40,596 nucleotides of DNA, taken from NCBI GenBank assembly GCA_963660385.1, contig CAVKWQ010000004.1:1-40596 (forward strand). Reading direction: 5' to 3'. Shown piece by piece: positions 23,759 through 32,596 of this stretch (within the stretch, counting starts at the first letter, position 1; each line of letters opens with the position of its first letter). The translations under genes were made by a program, and so were the position numbers. Origin of the DNA: Avelusimicrobium sp963660385 (lineage in GTDB: Bacteria; Elusimicrobiota; Elusimicrobia; Elusimicrobiales; Elusimicrobiaceae). Below the pieces are notes generated by a model. The model saw only the letters and a program-made list of their open reading frames with translations, ran no database searches and was not told where the DNA came from.

Positions 23759-23815
23759 ATATATATAATTTGTTTTTAAACAAGTTAGATTCTTTTTAGG
23801 CAAGAGTTAAACAAA

Positions 23816-25219
23816 ATGGTAGCCAAAAAAAATCTGTGTGTACTCATCTTGGCGGCCGGAAAGGGCACCCGGATGAAATCTCCTCTTCCCAAACCGCTTC
23901 ACTTGGTTTGCGGAATCCCGATACTTGCACATATTTTAAAGGCGGCCCAGGAATTGGGTCCTGCCGCTATTGGTATTGTGGTCGGCCACGGGGCCGATGA
24001 AGTGGTTAATGCCGTTAAGGCCGGGCTTACCGAGTGGGGCATTACCGCCCCGGTGGTGTTTATCCCGCAAACGGATTTATCCGGCTCTGCTTCCGCTGTA
24101 AAAGCCGCCGTACCTCTCTTGCAAAAATTTGAAACCGTAATGGTGTTAAACGGCGATACGCCGCTCTTAAAAGCCAAAACGCTTGCCCATATGGCCGATG
24201 TATTTGAAGGCGGCGAAATGGGCGCCTTGGTTTTGGGTGTAAATGTGCCGAACCCCACGGGGTACGGGCGCATTATCCGCGCGGAGGATGCTTCCTTTGA
24301 AAAAATCGTAGAGGAAGCCGATGCCGACGAAGACACCAAAAAGATTACCGAAATTAACAGCGGTATGTATGTTTTTAATTCCAAAGCCCTGCAAGCCGCA
24401 CTTATCCAATTAACGCCCCAAGGGCCGAAGCAGGAATACTATTTAACCGACACCTTGGCTTTAATTAAAGCGATGCAAAAGCCCGTCTTGGTCTTTGCCG
24501 GGCCGGACTACCGCGAAGCGCTTGGCGTAAACAGCAAGGCGCAACTGGCCGAAGCCGAGCAGATTATGCGCGACCGCGTCGCCCAAGAGTTAATGGACGA
24601 AGGCGTAACGCTGGTCCGCCCGCACGAGGTATTTATTGACCCGGGCGTAAAAATCGGCGTGGATACGTTTATTTGCCCCGGCTGCTACATTTGCGGCAAA
24701 ACGGTTATCGGCAAAAACTGCACGATTGAGGGCAACGTTTATATTAAAGATTCCATTATCGGCGACAACGTAACCCTGAAAATGGGAACGTATATTGAAG
24801 AGTCCGAAGTGGCCGAAGATTGCCAGTTGGGGCCGTATGCCCACTTGCGCCCGAAATCTGTTTTAAAGAAGGGCGCGAAGGTTGGCAATTTTTCGGAAAT
24901 TAAAAAATCTGTTATTGGGGAAGGTTCCAAGGTCAACCATTTAAGTTACATCGGCGATACCCAAATGGGCGCGGGTGTGAACATCGGTGCGGGAACCATT
25001 ACCTGCAATTACGACGGTAAAAATAAACATCAAACCGTCATCGGGGACCACGCTTTTGTGGGCTCCAACGTGAATTTTGTAGCGCCGGTAACGGTGCACG
25101 AATATACAAAAATCGGCGCGGGTTCAACCATAACCAAAGAGGTTCCGGCGGAATCCTTGGCTATTGCCCGCTCGCGCCAGGTTGTTCTAGAAAACAAAGG
25201 TATCAAAAAAAATGACTAA
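23816..25219 (+). CDS. glmU: Bifunctional GlmU (GlcNAc-1-P uridyltransferase / GlcN-1-P acetyltransferase)
   Basis: This 467-residue enzyme makes UDP-GlcNAc for peptidoglycan and lipopolysaccharide. The N-terminal uridyltransferase domain has LILAAGKGTRMKSPLPKPLH, LNGDTPLL and GYGRIIR. The C-terminal left-handed beta-helix has hexapeptide repeats and the acetyltransferase site HLSYIGDTQMG, GAGTITCNYDGKNKHQT. Both halves are complete. It overlaps prs by 8 nt. The glmU-prs pair is a common bacterial arrangement, linking UDP-sugar and PRPP synthesis. Confidence 0.97.
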   Translation: MVAKKNLCVLILAAGKGTRMKSPLPKPLHLVCGIPILAHILKAAQELGPAAIGIVVGHGADEVVNAVKAGLTEWGITAPVVFIPQTDLSGSASAVKAAVPLLQKFETVMVLNGDTPLLKAKTLAHMADVFEGGEMGALVLGVNVPNPTGYGRIIRAEDASFEKIVEEADADEDTKKITEINSGMYVFNSKALQAALIQLTPQGPKQEYYLTDTLALIKAMQKPVLVFAGPDYREALGVNSKAQLAEAEQIMRDRVAQELMDEGVTLVRPHEVFIDPGVKIGVDTFICPGCYICGKTVIGKNCTIEGNVYIKDSIIGDNVTLKMGTYIEESEVAEDCQLGPYAHLRPKSVLKKGAKVGNFSEIKKSVIGEGSKVNHLSYIGDTQMGAGVNIGAGTITCNYDGKNKHQTVIGDHAFVGSNVNFVAPVTVHEYTKIGAGSTITKEVPAESLAIARSRQVVLENKGIKKND

Positions 25220-26156
25220 AAGCGTAAACGGCGATTTGAGAATCTTCTCCGGCAATTCCAACATTGCCCTAGCCCAAAAGATTTGCAATCACCTGAATAT
25301 GGAGATGGGAAAGTTGCGCGTGGAACGTTTCGCCGATGGCGAAATTGACGTGCAGATTTTGGAAAGCGTGCGCGCGCACGACTGCTATATTATTCAGCCC
25401 ACCTGCCCGCCCGTCAACGAAAACTTGATGGAACTCCTCATTATGATTGACGCGTTCAAACGCGCCAGCGCGGGGAAAATTACCGCGGTAATCCCGTATT
25501 TCGGTTATGCCCGCGCGGACCGCAAGGCTTCGCCGCGTGTGCCGATTACGGCCAAACTGGCTTCCAACTTAATTACCAAGGCCGGGGCGGACCGCATTAT
25601 GACGGTGGATTTGCACGCAGGCCAAATTCAGGGGTTCTTTGATATCCCGGTGGACCACCTGCGCGCCCGCAAAGTATTTTTGGACTATTTTAAAGATTTT
25701 GATAAAAAAGATATCGTGGTTATCTCCCCCGATGTGGGCGGCGTGGAACGCGCCCGCAAGTTTGCGGCCCGTATGGACGCGGGGTTGGTAATTATTGATA
25801 AACGCCGCCCGAAACCCAACGAAGCCGTGGTGTATAACGTCATCGGCGACGTAAAGGACAAAGTGGCGATTATTTTTGACGATATCGTGGATACGGCCGG
25901 CACGCTGACCACCGTAGCCCAAAAAATCAAAGAACGCGGCGCGCGTGAAATTTACGCCGTCTGCACGCACGGGTTGCTCTCCCGCAATGCTATGGAAAAG
26001 ATTAACAAGTCCGACATTAAAAAGTTAATCATTTCCGACTCGTTGCCTATCCGCGACCTGGGCCCGAAAGTGGACGTATTGTCCGTTTCGTACTTGCTGG
26101 CGGACGCCATTAAACGCAACCACGATGGCCGCTCTATCAGCGATATGTTTAACTAA
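25212..26156 (+). CDS. prs: Ribose-phosphate pyrophosphokinase
   Basis: This 314-residue protein of standard length makes PRPP from ribose 5-phosphate and ATP for nucleotide, histidine and tryptophan synthesis. It has the ATP-binding loop DGEIDVQI, the YFGYARADRK segment, the metal-binding DLHAGQIQGFFDIPVDHL and the PRPP loop IFDDIVDTAGTL. It starts within the end of glmU. A strong ribosome-binding site for rplY follows. Confidence 0.97.
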   Translation: MTKSVNGDLRIFSGNSNIALAQKICNHLNMEMGKLRVERFADGEIDVQILESVRAHDCYIIQPTCPPVNENLMELLIMIDAFKRASAGKITAVIPYFGYARADRKASPRVPITAKLASNLITKAGADRIMTVDLHAGQIQGFFDIPVDHLRARKVFLDYFKDFDKKDIVVISPDVGGVERARKFAARMDAGLVIIDKRRPKPNEAVVYNVIGDVKDKVAIIFDDIVDTAGTLTTVAQKIKERGAREIYAVCTHGLLSRNAMEKINKSDIKKLIISDSLPIRDLGPKVDVLSVSYLLADAIKRNHDGRSISDMFN

Positions 26157-26184
26157 AATTTTGTAAATACTTTGGAGGAAACAA

Positions 26185-26874
26185 ATGGAAAAAGTAAATA
26201 TTGCTGCCGAATCCCGCGAAGGTATCGGCGTCAAAGGGGCTCTTTCTAAAATCAGAGCCGAAAAGAAAGTACCGGCCGTAATCTACGGCGGTCATAAAGA
26301 ACCTGTTAGCGTAACCGTAACCGTAAAAGATTTGGATAAAATCGTAAAAGCCGGTAAAAACACGCTGGTGGAAATCGCCTTGGGCAAAGAAAACGAACTC
26401 GCCTTGGTAAAAGAAATCCAATACCACGCCGTAACCGACAACCCGATTCACGCCGATTTTCAGCGCGTTAGTATGAAGGACAAAATGGACGTTATCGTTC
26501 CGCTCAAACTGGAAGGTACGCCCGCCGATGTGGCCAACTATGGCGCTATCATTGAACACATTATGCGCGAAATTGAAGTACGCGCCTTGGTAAGCGCTAT
26601 CCCGCACGAAATCGTACTGGACATTACCTCTATGACCATCAACAAAGGTATTGTTGCGGGTGAAGTGAAATTGCCGGAAGGCGTTGAACTCTTGACCGAT
26701 GCGGAAGCCCCGGTTGTGCACTTGATGATTCCGAAAGAAGAAGAAGCCCCTGCTCCTGCCGCGGCCGACGCCGCTGCTGCGCAGCCGGAAAGTTCTTCTA
26801 CCAAGGGCAAAAAGGACGAGGAAGGCAACCTTACCAAGAACGCCGCCCCCGCCAAGGACGCTGCGAAGAAATAA
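26185..26874 (+). CDS. rplY: 50S ribosomal protein L25, long CTC form
   Basis: This 229-residue protein has an N-terminal L25 5S-rRNA-binding domain (1-95, with IPAVIYGGH-type VPAVIYGGHKEPVSV and HADFQRVSM) and the C-terminal TL5/CTC beta domain. The tail is low-complexity and rich in Ala, Lys and Glu, starting near 195. The long form is typical of Gram-positive, Thermus and many other lineages; E. coli has only the N-terminal domain. TTTGGAGGAAAC is a near-perfect ribosome-binding region. pth follows after 3 bp, a common pairing. Confidence 0.95.
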   Translation: MEKVNIAAESREGIGVKGALSKIRAEKKVPAVIYGGHKEPVSVTVTVKDLDKIVKAGKNTLVEIALGKENELALVKEIQYHAVTDNPIHADFQRVSMKDKMDVIVPLKLEGTPADVANYGAIIEHIMREIEVRALVSAIPHEIVLDITSMTINKGIVAGEVKLPEGVELLTDAEAPVVHLMIPKEEEAPAPAAADAAAAQPESSSTKGKKDEEGNLTKNAAPAKDAAKK

Positions 26875-26877
26875 CCT

Positions 26878-27438
26878 ATGCAATACCTCCTGGCCGGGCT
26901 GGGCAACCCTGGAACCCAATACGAGCATACGCGGCACAACGCCGGATTTATGGTGTTGGACCACGCCGCACGCCAATGGGGCGCCGAGTGGAAAGCCTGG
27001 CAGAATCTGGGAGTGTATGCCAAGGTTTCCGTGGCCGGGTGCGAGGTCTTTCTCCTCAAACCATCCACTTATATGAACGAATCGGGTCGGGCTGTATCCA
27101 GCCTGGCCCGGTTCTACAAAATTCCGCCGCAAAATTGTCTGGTATGTTTTGACGATGTATCGCTAAACGTGGGCAAATTGCGTATCCGCAAAAACGGCTC
27201 TGCGGGCGGACAGAAGGGGATGAAGAGCGTTATTGAGCAGTTGGGCACGCAGGATATTGCCCGGTTGCGCGTGGGCATTGGGCCAAAGCCCGAAAAGTTT
27301 GATTTGGCCAATTTTGTGCTGTCTAATTTCCCCAAGGCGGATGCACCCTTGTTGGAAGAAGCGCTAAACCACGCGGTGGAAGCGCTGGAAATATTTTTTA
27401 AAGACGGCATAGAAAAAGCGATGAACCGCTTTAATTAA
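26878..27438 (+). CDS. pth: Peptidyl-tRNA hydrolase
   Basis: This 186-residue enzyme frees tRNA from peptidyl-tRNA that has dropped off the ribosome. It has GLGNPG (7-12), catalytic H20 in TRHNAGF, KPSTYMNESG with the conserved asparagine, and the DDVSLNVGKLRIRKNGSAGG-type block with GGQKGMKS. Length is normal. It ends the glmU operon ahead of a strong shared terminator. Confidence 0.97.
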   Translation: MQYLLAGLGNPGTQYEHTRHNAGFMVLDHAARQWGAEWKAWQNLGVYAKVSVAGCEVFLLKPSTYMNESGRAVSSLARFYKIPPQNCLVCFDDVSLNVGKLRIRKNGSAGGQKGMKSVIEQLGTQDIARLRVGIGPKPEKFDLANFVLSNFPKADAPLLEEALNHAVEALEIFFKDGIEKAMNRFN

Positions 27439-27456
27439 GTTAGATTTGTTTAGATA

Positions 27457-27497
27457 AAACCGCCCCGGAGCATTTGTTACTCCGGGGCGGTTTTTAT
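27457..27497 (+). terminator. Bidirectional terminator between pth and murC
   Basis: A 14-bp stem, AAACCGCCCCGGAG (27457-27470) with CTCCGGGGCGGTTT (27480-27493), has a T run on each side. It serves both converging operons. Confidence 0.95.
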
Positions 27498-27509
27498 ATT
27501 GCGGCAAGG

Positions 27510-28925
27510 TTATTTAGTGTACGCCATACAGCAGTTACCCAACATACAGGTTTTGCACGGGGCCGCCGGCTGGCGCTCCTTTAAAGAGGCCAACAACTTG
27601 CGGGCAAAGTCCGTCAAGGTGGGGTCGCGCGCCCCTAACACCAGCAAAATATCGCCCGGCTGGGCCGCGCCTGCCATTTCTTGCAAAATGCGTTCGCGGC
27701 AGTCGTCGTAACTTACATTGGTGCCGCGCGCCTTTAAGCCCTCAAAAATCGTCCGACAGGAAACGCCCTGCGGCACCGTTCCGCCCGGGTAATACACCTC
27801 GGTCAGCCACAGGTGGTCGTTGGGGCCGATGTGCTTGGCGAAACTATCCACAAAGTCCGCCGCCAGCATTTTGATAGAGGTAAAGGCGTGGGGCTGGTAA
27901 AAGGCCAAGACGCGTTTGCCGCGCAGGTGCGCCGCTTCAATAGTGGCGGCTAATTTGTGCGGGTTGTGGGCGAAATCGTCCACCACCTCAATTTTGTTGT
28001 AACTGCCTACGCTTGCAAAGCGGCGGGCAATCCCGGCGAATTTGTTTAACGCCTTGGCGCAGGTGTCCAAATCTACGCCCATTTGCAGGGCCACAGCCAC
28101 CGCGGCGGTGGCGTTGCACACATTGTGCACGCCCGGAATATGCAGGCGGAAGGGTTGGCCTTTAATGACAAAGTCGGAGCCGAAGCCGTCGGCCTTGATT
28201 TCGCTCGGGTGCACATCGCCCATAGAAAGCCCGAAGGTCTTGGCTTGCGGGGCCAGCACGCGCAGGTTTTTTTCCTCGGCGTTAATAATAGCCGTTTTAC
28301 AATGGGAGATAAACTCTTTAAAATACCCCTGCAAAATGTTTATTTCCTTATGGTCCTTTTGCAAATTGAGGCACAGCCCCAAATAGGGGTGGTATTTAAC
28401 GATAGAGCCGTCGCTTTCATCGGCCTCAATAATCAAGATATCGCTCTCACCCTTATATACATTGCCGAAGACGCCTTGTTCCTTTTGCAAGGACAAAATG
28501 GACGCCCCCGTGATGACGGACGGGCTTAACCCCGCAAAGGCCAAAATATCATAGACCATAGCGGTAGTGGTGCTTTTTCCGCTGGTGCCGGAGACTGCAA
28601 TCGTGCGGTGTTCGGCCACGTGCTTGGCAAGCAGTTCCGAGCGGTGCATCGTGGGGATGCCCAAGGCCTTGGCCTTGATAAGTTCGGGGTTGGTGTCCTC
28701 AATAGCCGAGGATAAAATAACCAAATCGGTTTTGTGGTCAATGCCGCTTCCGTCTTGCGGGAAGAGTTGGATGCCCAACTTTTTAAGATATCCCCACAGG
28801 GCCATATCGGTATAACCTTTGCTGATTAAACGGTCGGACCCGGTTACTTGGTCCTTGCCCATTGCGTGCAGTTGCGCTAACGCGCTCATCCCTACGCCGC
28901 CAATACCTACGAAGTGAATTTTCAT
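27510..28925 (-). CDS. murC: Mur ligase, probably UDP-MurNAc:L-alanine ligase MurC
   Basis: This 471-residue Mur ligase has the N-terminal UDP-binding motif HFVGIGGVGMSALAQ and TGSDR, the ATP loop GTSGKSTT (113-120) and the acidic EADESDGS block (167-174). These fit MurC or the related Mpl. Where MurC normally has an NxxxDHLD-type motif, this protein reads NLQKDHKEIN, so it belongs to a divergent branch. The C-terminus carries four cysteines in ten residues (C457, C460, C465, C466). It is the last gene of the dapA-asd-dapB-murC operon and overlaps dapB by 4 nt, which ties it to peptidoglycan precursor supply. MurC is the best reading; Mpl cannot be excluded. Confidence 0.8.
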   Translation of the reverse strand: MKIHFVGIGGVGMSALAQLHAMGKDQVTGSDRLISKGYTDMALWGYLKKLGIQLFPQDGSGIDHKTDLVILSSAIEDTNPELIKAKALGIPTMHRSELLAKHVAEHRTIAVSGTSGKSTTTAMVYDILAFAGLSPSVITGASILSLQKEQGVFGNVYKGESDILIIEADESDGSIVKYHPYLGLCLNLQKDHKEINILQGYFKEFISHCKTAIINAEEKNLRVLAPQAKTFGLSMGDVHPSEIKADGFGSDFVIKGQPFRLHIPGVHNVCNATAAVAVALQMGVDLDTCAKALNKFAGIARRFASVGSYNKIEVVDDFAHNPHKLAATIEAAHLRGKRVLAFYQPHAFTSIKMLAADFVDSFAKHIGPNDHLWLTEVYYPGGTVPQGVSCRTIFEGLKARGTNVSYDDCRERILQEMAGAAQPGDILLVLGARDPTLTDFARKLLASLKERQPAAPCKTCMLGNCCMAYTK

Positions 28926-29596
28926 TTGCGTTTTTCCTTCAATTTAAATTTTGCATAGTCCGACATTGTGTAAAACCCGCTCTCGCGCTTCATCAGCCAC
29001 AGGGCAACCTGTATAGCAGATTCTGCAAACAAATCCCGGTTTTTGGCCGTGTGCGTGAGCGTAATTTCGTCAAAGGGGGAAACAAATTTAGCCGTGTGCG
29101 TGCCGACCGTTTCGCCAATTCGTTCGTAAGTAATGGCGGAATAGGGCAGGCCAATCGTATCGGCCAAATTTTTAGCGGTGCCGCTGGGGGCATCCTTTTT
29201 GTGAATATGGTGGATTTCGTGCAAGGCGGCCGCATACTGCGGGAACATCTTGCCCGCCAGGCGCACCAGTTCGGTAAAGAAAAACACGCTTAAACTGACG
29301 TTTGGCGCGTAAAAAACGGGTATTTTTTCCTCTGCTTGCATTTGGAACAAAAAGGTTTCCGGCAGGTTGGTAGTGCCCGTTAAAAAGGGGCGGCGGTGCT
29401 TGTGGGCAATCGTAAAGGCTTCCTGCGCGCCTTGCGGGGTGGAAAAGTCAATTACGATGTCAAAATCGCCAATTACTTTTTGCCCGCTTTCGCGCTTGAC
29501 GGATACGGTGAGCCCCCATTGGGGGTTGGCTTCAATCAGGCGGGCAATGGCCTTGCCCATTTTGCCTTCCGCTCCGTTTAATAAAATTTTCTTCAT
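28922..29596 (-). CDS. dapB: 4-hydroxy-tetrahydrodipicolinate reductase
   Basis: This 224-residue enzyme reduces the DapA product with NAD(P)H in the diaminopimelate/lysine pathway. It has the nucleotide motif GAEGKMGKA (8-16), FLTGTT (71-76), APNVS and the catalytic block EIHHIHKKDAPSGTA (127-141). It is about 45 residues shorter than E. coli DapB, similar to other short DapB proteins that have a trimmed N-terminal domain. It overlaps both asd and murC by 4 nt, indicating translational coupling. Confidence 0.94.
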   Translation of the reverse strand: MKKILLNGAEGKMGKAIARLIEANPQWGLTVSVKRESGQKVIGDFDIVIDFSTPQGAQEAFTIAHKHRRPFLTGTTNLPETFLFQMQAEEKIPVFYAPNVSLSVFFFTELVRLAGKMFPQYAAALHEIHHIHKKDAPSGTAKNLADTIGLPYSAITYERIGETVGTHTAKFVSPFDEITLTHTAKNRDLFAESAIQVALWLMKRESGFYTMSDYAKFKLKEKRK

Positions 29597-30471
29597 ACAA
29601 AACGCTCCAATAATAGTTCTGTAATTTGGCGGCCGTTCATAGCGGCCCCCTTTAATAAATTATCAAAGGTTATAAAATAGTGGATTACGTTGGGCTCCTC
29701 TACATCTTGGCGCAGGCGGCAAATGTAGGTGGTTTCCTGTCCGCTGGCTTCCTTGGGCGTAATAACGTCTTCGCTGTATTTTAAATTAGGAAACGCGTTC
29801 CACAATTTTTTTACTTGGGCGAGGTCAAAGGGTTCCTGTGCCTTGACGGTAACGCCCAGCGAGTGGGAATTTTCTACGGATACGCGCACCGTGTGGCAAT
29901 ACACCTTTAAGGAGGGCAAGCCCAAAATTTTGCGCGATTCGTATAAGCCCTTTAATTCCTCGGACGTGTGCCCGTTCGGCTGGACAGAGCCGATAAGCGG
30001 CACGCAGTTGTTGGCGTAATACGAGCCCGGGGTATGGAAATCGTCCAACAGTTTTTTGCCCCCACCGCTAATGGCCTGATAGGAGCAGAAAAAGACTTCT
30101 TCAAAATGATAAAACGGTTTAAGCGGGGCCAAACTCATCACCAGCCCGGTGGTTGTGCAGTTGGGGCTGGCTATTAAGTGGGTGTCCGCTGTAATGTCCT
30201 GCGGGTTAATCTCCGGGATGACAAGCGGCACGCCCGGGGTCATACGGAACTCGGACGACATATCCACCGTATATTTCACGCGGTCCTTTATTTTGGGGGC
30301 CAGTTCTTTGCTAACTGGGTTGTCCGTACACAAAATAGCAATATCTAAGGGTGTAATTTCGTCCGCGCGCCCAAAGGTTTTAAGTGCAAAGGGTGTTTTA
30401 ATCTTTTTAAGTTCGGCGAGCATCTTCTGCCCAACCATCCCGTTAATGCCGATAATTCCAACGGTCTTCAT
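29593..30471 (-). CDS. asd: Aspartate-semialdehyde dehydrogenase
   Basis: This 292-residue protein has the Rossmann motif GIIGINGMVGQ (6-15), the catalytic cysteine C105 in ASPNCTTTGL, the QAISGGGKK block and the acid/base histidine H203 in RVSVENSHS. It makes aspartate semialdehyde, the substrate of DapA. It is shorter than the usual 330-370 residues, and the typical RVPVxxGHS block is altered to RVSVENSHS but keeps the histidine. ArgC, a related enzyme, is unlikely given the flanking dapA and dapB. Confidence 0.9.
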   Translation of the reverse strand: MKTVGIIGINGMVGQKMLAELKKIKTPFALKTFGRADEITPLDIAILCTDNPVSKELAPKIKDRVKYTVDMSSEFRMTPGVPLVIPEINPQDITADTHLIASPNCTTTGLVMSLAPLKPFYHFEEVFFCSYQAISGGGKKLLDDFHTPGSYYANNCVPLIGSVQPNGHTSEELKGLYESRKILGLPSLKVYCHTVRVSVENSHSLGVTVKAQEPFDLAQVKKLWNAFPNLKYSEDVITPKEASGQETTYICRLRQDVEEPNVIHYFITFDNLLKGAAMNGRQITELLLERFV

Positions 30472-30479
30472 AAAAATCC

Positions 30480-31367
30480 TTATTTAATAAATAAATTTTT
30501 GTCCGCCGTTTGCAACAAACGGTCTATTTTTTGCTTGTTTTCGGCGGAAACTTCCCCCAGCGGCAAGCGTACCGCTTCTGTGCCGAACCCGATTTTGGAA
30601 AGCATATACTTTACGCAAGTGGGATTCGTTTCCAAATAGCAGGCCTTTATAAGCGGATAAAGTTGCGCAAACAAGGCAAAGGCTTCTTGGGGCTGACCCG
30701 CTTGAAAGCGTTTGTAAATTTGCACAAAGGCGGGCGCAAACACATTGGCCGCCGCGCTGATAATGCCCGAGGCGTTAAGCGCCAAATACTGCGGAAATAA
30801 ATCGTCGTTGCCGCAGAGGTAACTCAATTTGCCGCTGTATTTAACGGCGGTATCGGTAACGTGCGCCATATCATAGTCGGATTCCTTCACGCCCACAATT
30901 TGCGGCACTTCGCTAAGTAATCTGTCCAGGGTGGCGGCGGAGAGTTTTAACCCCGTCCGGCCCGGGATGTGATACAAGATAATAGGCGCACCCAAGGCGG
31001 CCACTTGTTTGTAGTGGGCAATCAGGCCGCTGGGGTTGGGTTTATTGTAATACGGCGTAACCACCAGCACGCCGTCCGGCTCAAACGCAAGCGCCTCGCG
31101 GGTGTTTTGCAAAGTGGAGGAGGTATTATTTGTGCCCGTGCCGATAATAATTTTGGCGCGGCCCTTTATGCGCGGAGTGCAGAAGCGTAAGATTTCGGCC
31201 TTTTCGGCGGCTGACAAAGTGGCGGCTTCGGCTGTGGTGCCCAGCAATACAAACCCGGCTACTTGGGCATCCAGTTGCGCCTGGATTAAACGCTCCAAAA
31301 CGGGATAATCCACTTGCCCCCGGTTATTGAAGGGGGTGGCAAGTGCGGTGTAAACTCCGGTAAACAT
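30480..31367 (-). CDS. dapA: 4-hydroxy-tetrahydrodipicolinate synthase
   Basis: This 295-residue TIM-barrel aldolase condenses pyruvate with aspartate semialdehyde. The Schiff-base lysine is K161 (VGVKESDYD). Tyr107 (TPYYNKP) and Tyr132 (LYHIPGRTG) belong to the catalytic triad, and the pyruvate loop GTTGE reads GTTAE (43-47). The frame is open 14 codons further upstream, but GGAGG lies right before the ATG at 31367 and that matches the family's N-terminus. It is the first gene of the operon. Its leader carries a CCCGCGCGGG-type palindrome around 31385-31399. Confidence 0.95.
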   Translation of the reverse strand: MFTGVYTALATPFNNRGQVDYPVLERLIQAQLDAQVAGFVLLGTTAEAATLSAAEKAEILRFCTPRIKGRAKIIIGTGTNNTSSTLQNTREALAFEPDGVLVVTPYYNKPNPSGLIAHYKQVAALGAPIILYHIPGRTGLKLSAATLDRLLSEVPQIVGVKESDYDMAHVTDTAVKYSGKLSYLCGNDDLFPQYLALNASGIISAAANVFAPAFVQIYKRFQAGQPQEAFALFAQLYPLIKACYLETNPTCVKYMLSKIGFGTEAVRLPLGEVSAENKQKIDRLLQTADKNLFIK

Positions 31368-31428
31368 AACGCCTCCTAATCTATTCCCCGCGCGGGAAGA
31401 ACTGCCCATATTTTAGCAATTTAATTTG

Positions 31429-31434
31429 TATAAT
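31429..31434 (+). promoter_or_regulatory. Candidate -10 box of sppA
   Basis: TATAAT preceded by TG lies 31 bp before the sppA ATG. No good -35 is seen. Confidence 0.3.
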
Positions 31435-31464
31435 TAAGTAACAATTTTAATAAAAGGATATTTT

Positions 31465-32595
31465 ATGCCAGAAAACGATAAAGCAAACCAAACCAATACG
31501 GATATCAGCCTGCCCAAAGAAGAGTGGGAAAAGAAGTTATTGGAAAACGAAAAAACGGCCTTAACGGAGTTCCCGCTCCCGCAAGAGCCGAACGAAAAAA
31601 AGCCCGCGGATAAACACGCGGTGCACGGCATTTGGGCGGTGTTGCTGCTCGCCGTTTTTGCCGTTTCTGCGGTGTGCGGGGTATATTTAACGGTTAAACC
31701 CGTGGCCAAATGTACACCTGCCAAAGCGGCGGAGAAGGAGGAAGGAACCTCCAAATTAGCGGCGGCCTTTTCGCGCGCCAAAGGGGAAAAGGGTATTGCC
31801 TGGATTAAGGTCCGCGGCGTGATTGCGCAGGATAATAATTCCTCCGCGTTTTCCCGCCCGTCCGGCGCGTCGTCTATCGCTAAAAAAATCCGCGAGGCCG
31901 GGCAAGACGACAACGTCCAAGCCATTGTACTGGATATCAATTCCCCCGGCGGCACGGTGGCTTCCGTGCAGAATATTTACAGCGAAATTTTAAAGGCCAA
32001 AGAGAAAAAGAAAGTCGTGGCCCTGTTCCGCGATGTGGCGGCCAGCGGCGGTTTTTATATTGCTATGGCGGCGGATAAAATCGTGGCGGAACCCGGCACG
32101 ATTACGGGCTCTGTGGGCGTAATTATGCAAACGAGCAATGTAGAAGGCTTGTTTGACAAAATCGGCGTAAAGGTTACCCCGATTACTTCGGGCAAATATA
32201 AGGATATGGGTTCTTCCTTCCGCCCGATGAGCGATGCCGAAAAAGCCATTTTGCAGGATATGGTAAACGATACCTACACGCAGTTTTTTGCGGCGGTAAA
32301 AGCGGGCCGCCCCAACGTAAAACCCGAGGATTTGGCCGAATATACCGACGGCCGCGTATTTACGGGCCAGCGGGCGTATAATTTGGGCTTTGTAGATAAA
32401 TTGGGTGGCGAAGAAGACGCCCGTTTGTTGGCAGGTGAGTTAGCCGGAATTAAAGACCCCAAGGTCATCACGTCCCGCCCGGACGGACTGCGCGAACTTA
32501 TTTTCTCGTTCGGTTCGTCTATGGAAAACCAAACGCTTGCCAAACAGTTGCAAACGCTGGCTACGCCGAGCGTTTCCTATCTGTGGGTGAACTAA
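31465..32595 (+). CDS. sppA: Signal peptide peptidase SppA (S49 serine protease)
   Basis: This 376-residue membrane protease cleaves leftover signal peptides. A charged, probably cytoplasmic N-terminus of about 52 residues is followed by one membrane helix (about 55-77) and the S49 domain. The latter has DINSPGGTVASVQ, the nucleophile S194 in AASGGFYIAMAAD and the general-base lysine K246 in SGKYKDMGS. It is the short form, with one S49 domain. AAAGGA precedes the ATG. One base separates it from the next gene. Confidence 0.93.
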   Translation: MPENDKANQTNTDISLPKEEWEKKLLENEKTALTEFPLPQEPNEKKPADKHAVHGIWAVLLLAVFAVSAVCGVYLTVKPVAKCTPAKAAEKEEGTSKLAAAFSRAKGEKGIAWIKVRGVIAQDNNSSAFSRPSGASSIAKKIREAGQDDNVQAIVLDINSPGGTVASVQNIYSEILKAKEKKKVVALFRDVAASGGFYIAMAADKIVAEPGTITGSVGVIMQTSNVEGLFDKIGVKVTPITSGKYKDMGSSFRPMSDAEKAILQDMVNDTYTQFFAAVKAGRPNVKPEDLAEYTDGRVFTGQRAYNLGFVDKLGGEEDARLLAGELAGIKDPKVITSRPDGLRELIFSFGSSMENQTLAKQLQTLATPSVSYLWVN

Positions 32596-32596
32596 T

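Noticed and set aside
26149..27132. Minus-strand open frame of 327 codons
   Set aside because: Antisense to rplY and pth, both of which have diagnostic motifs.
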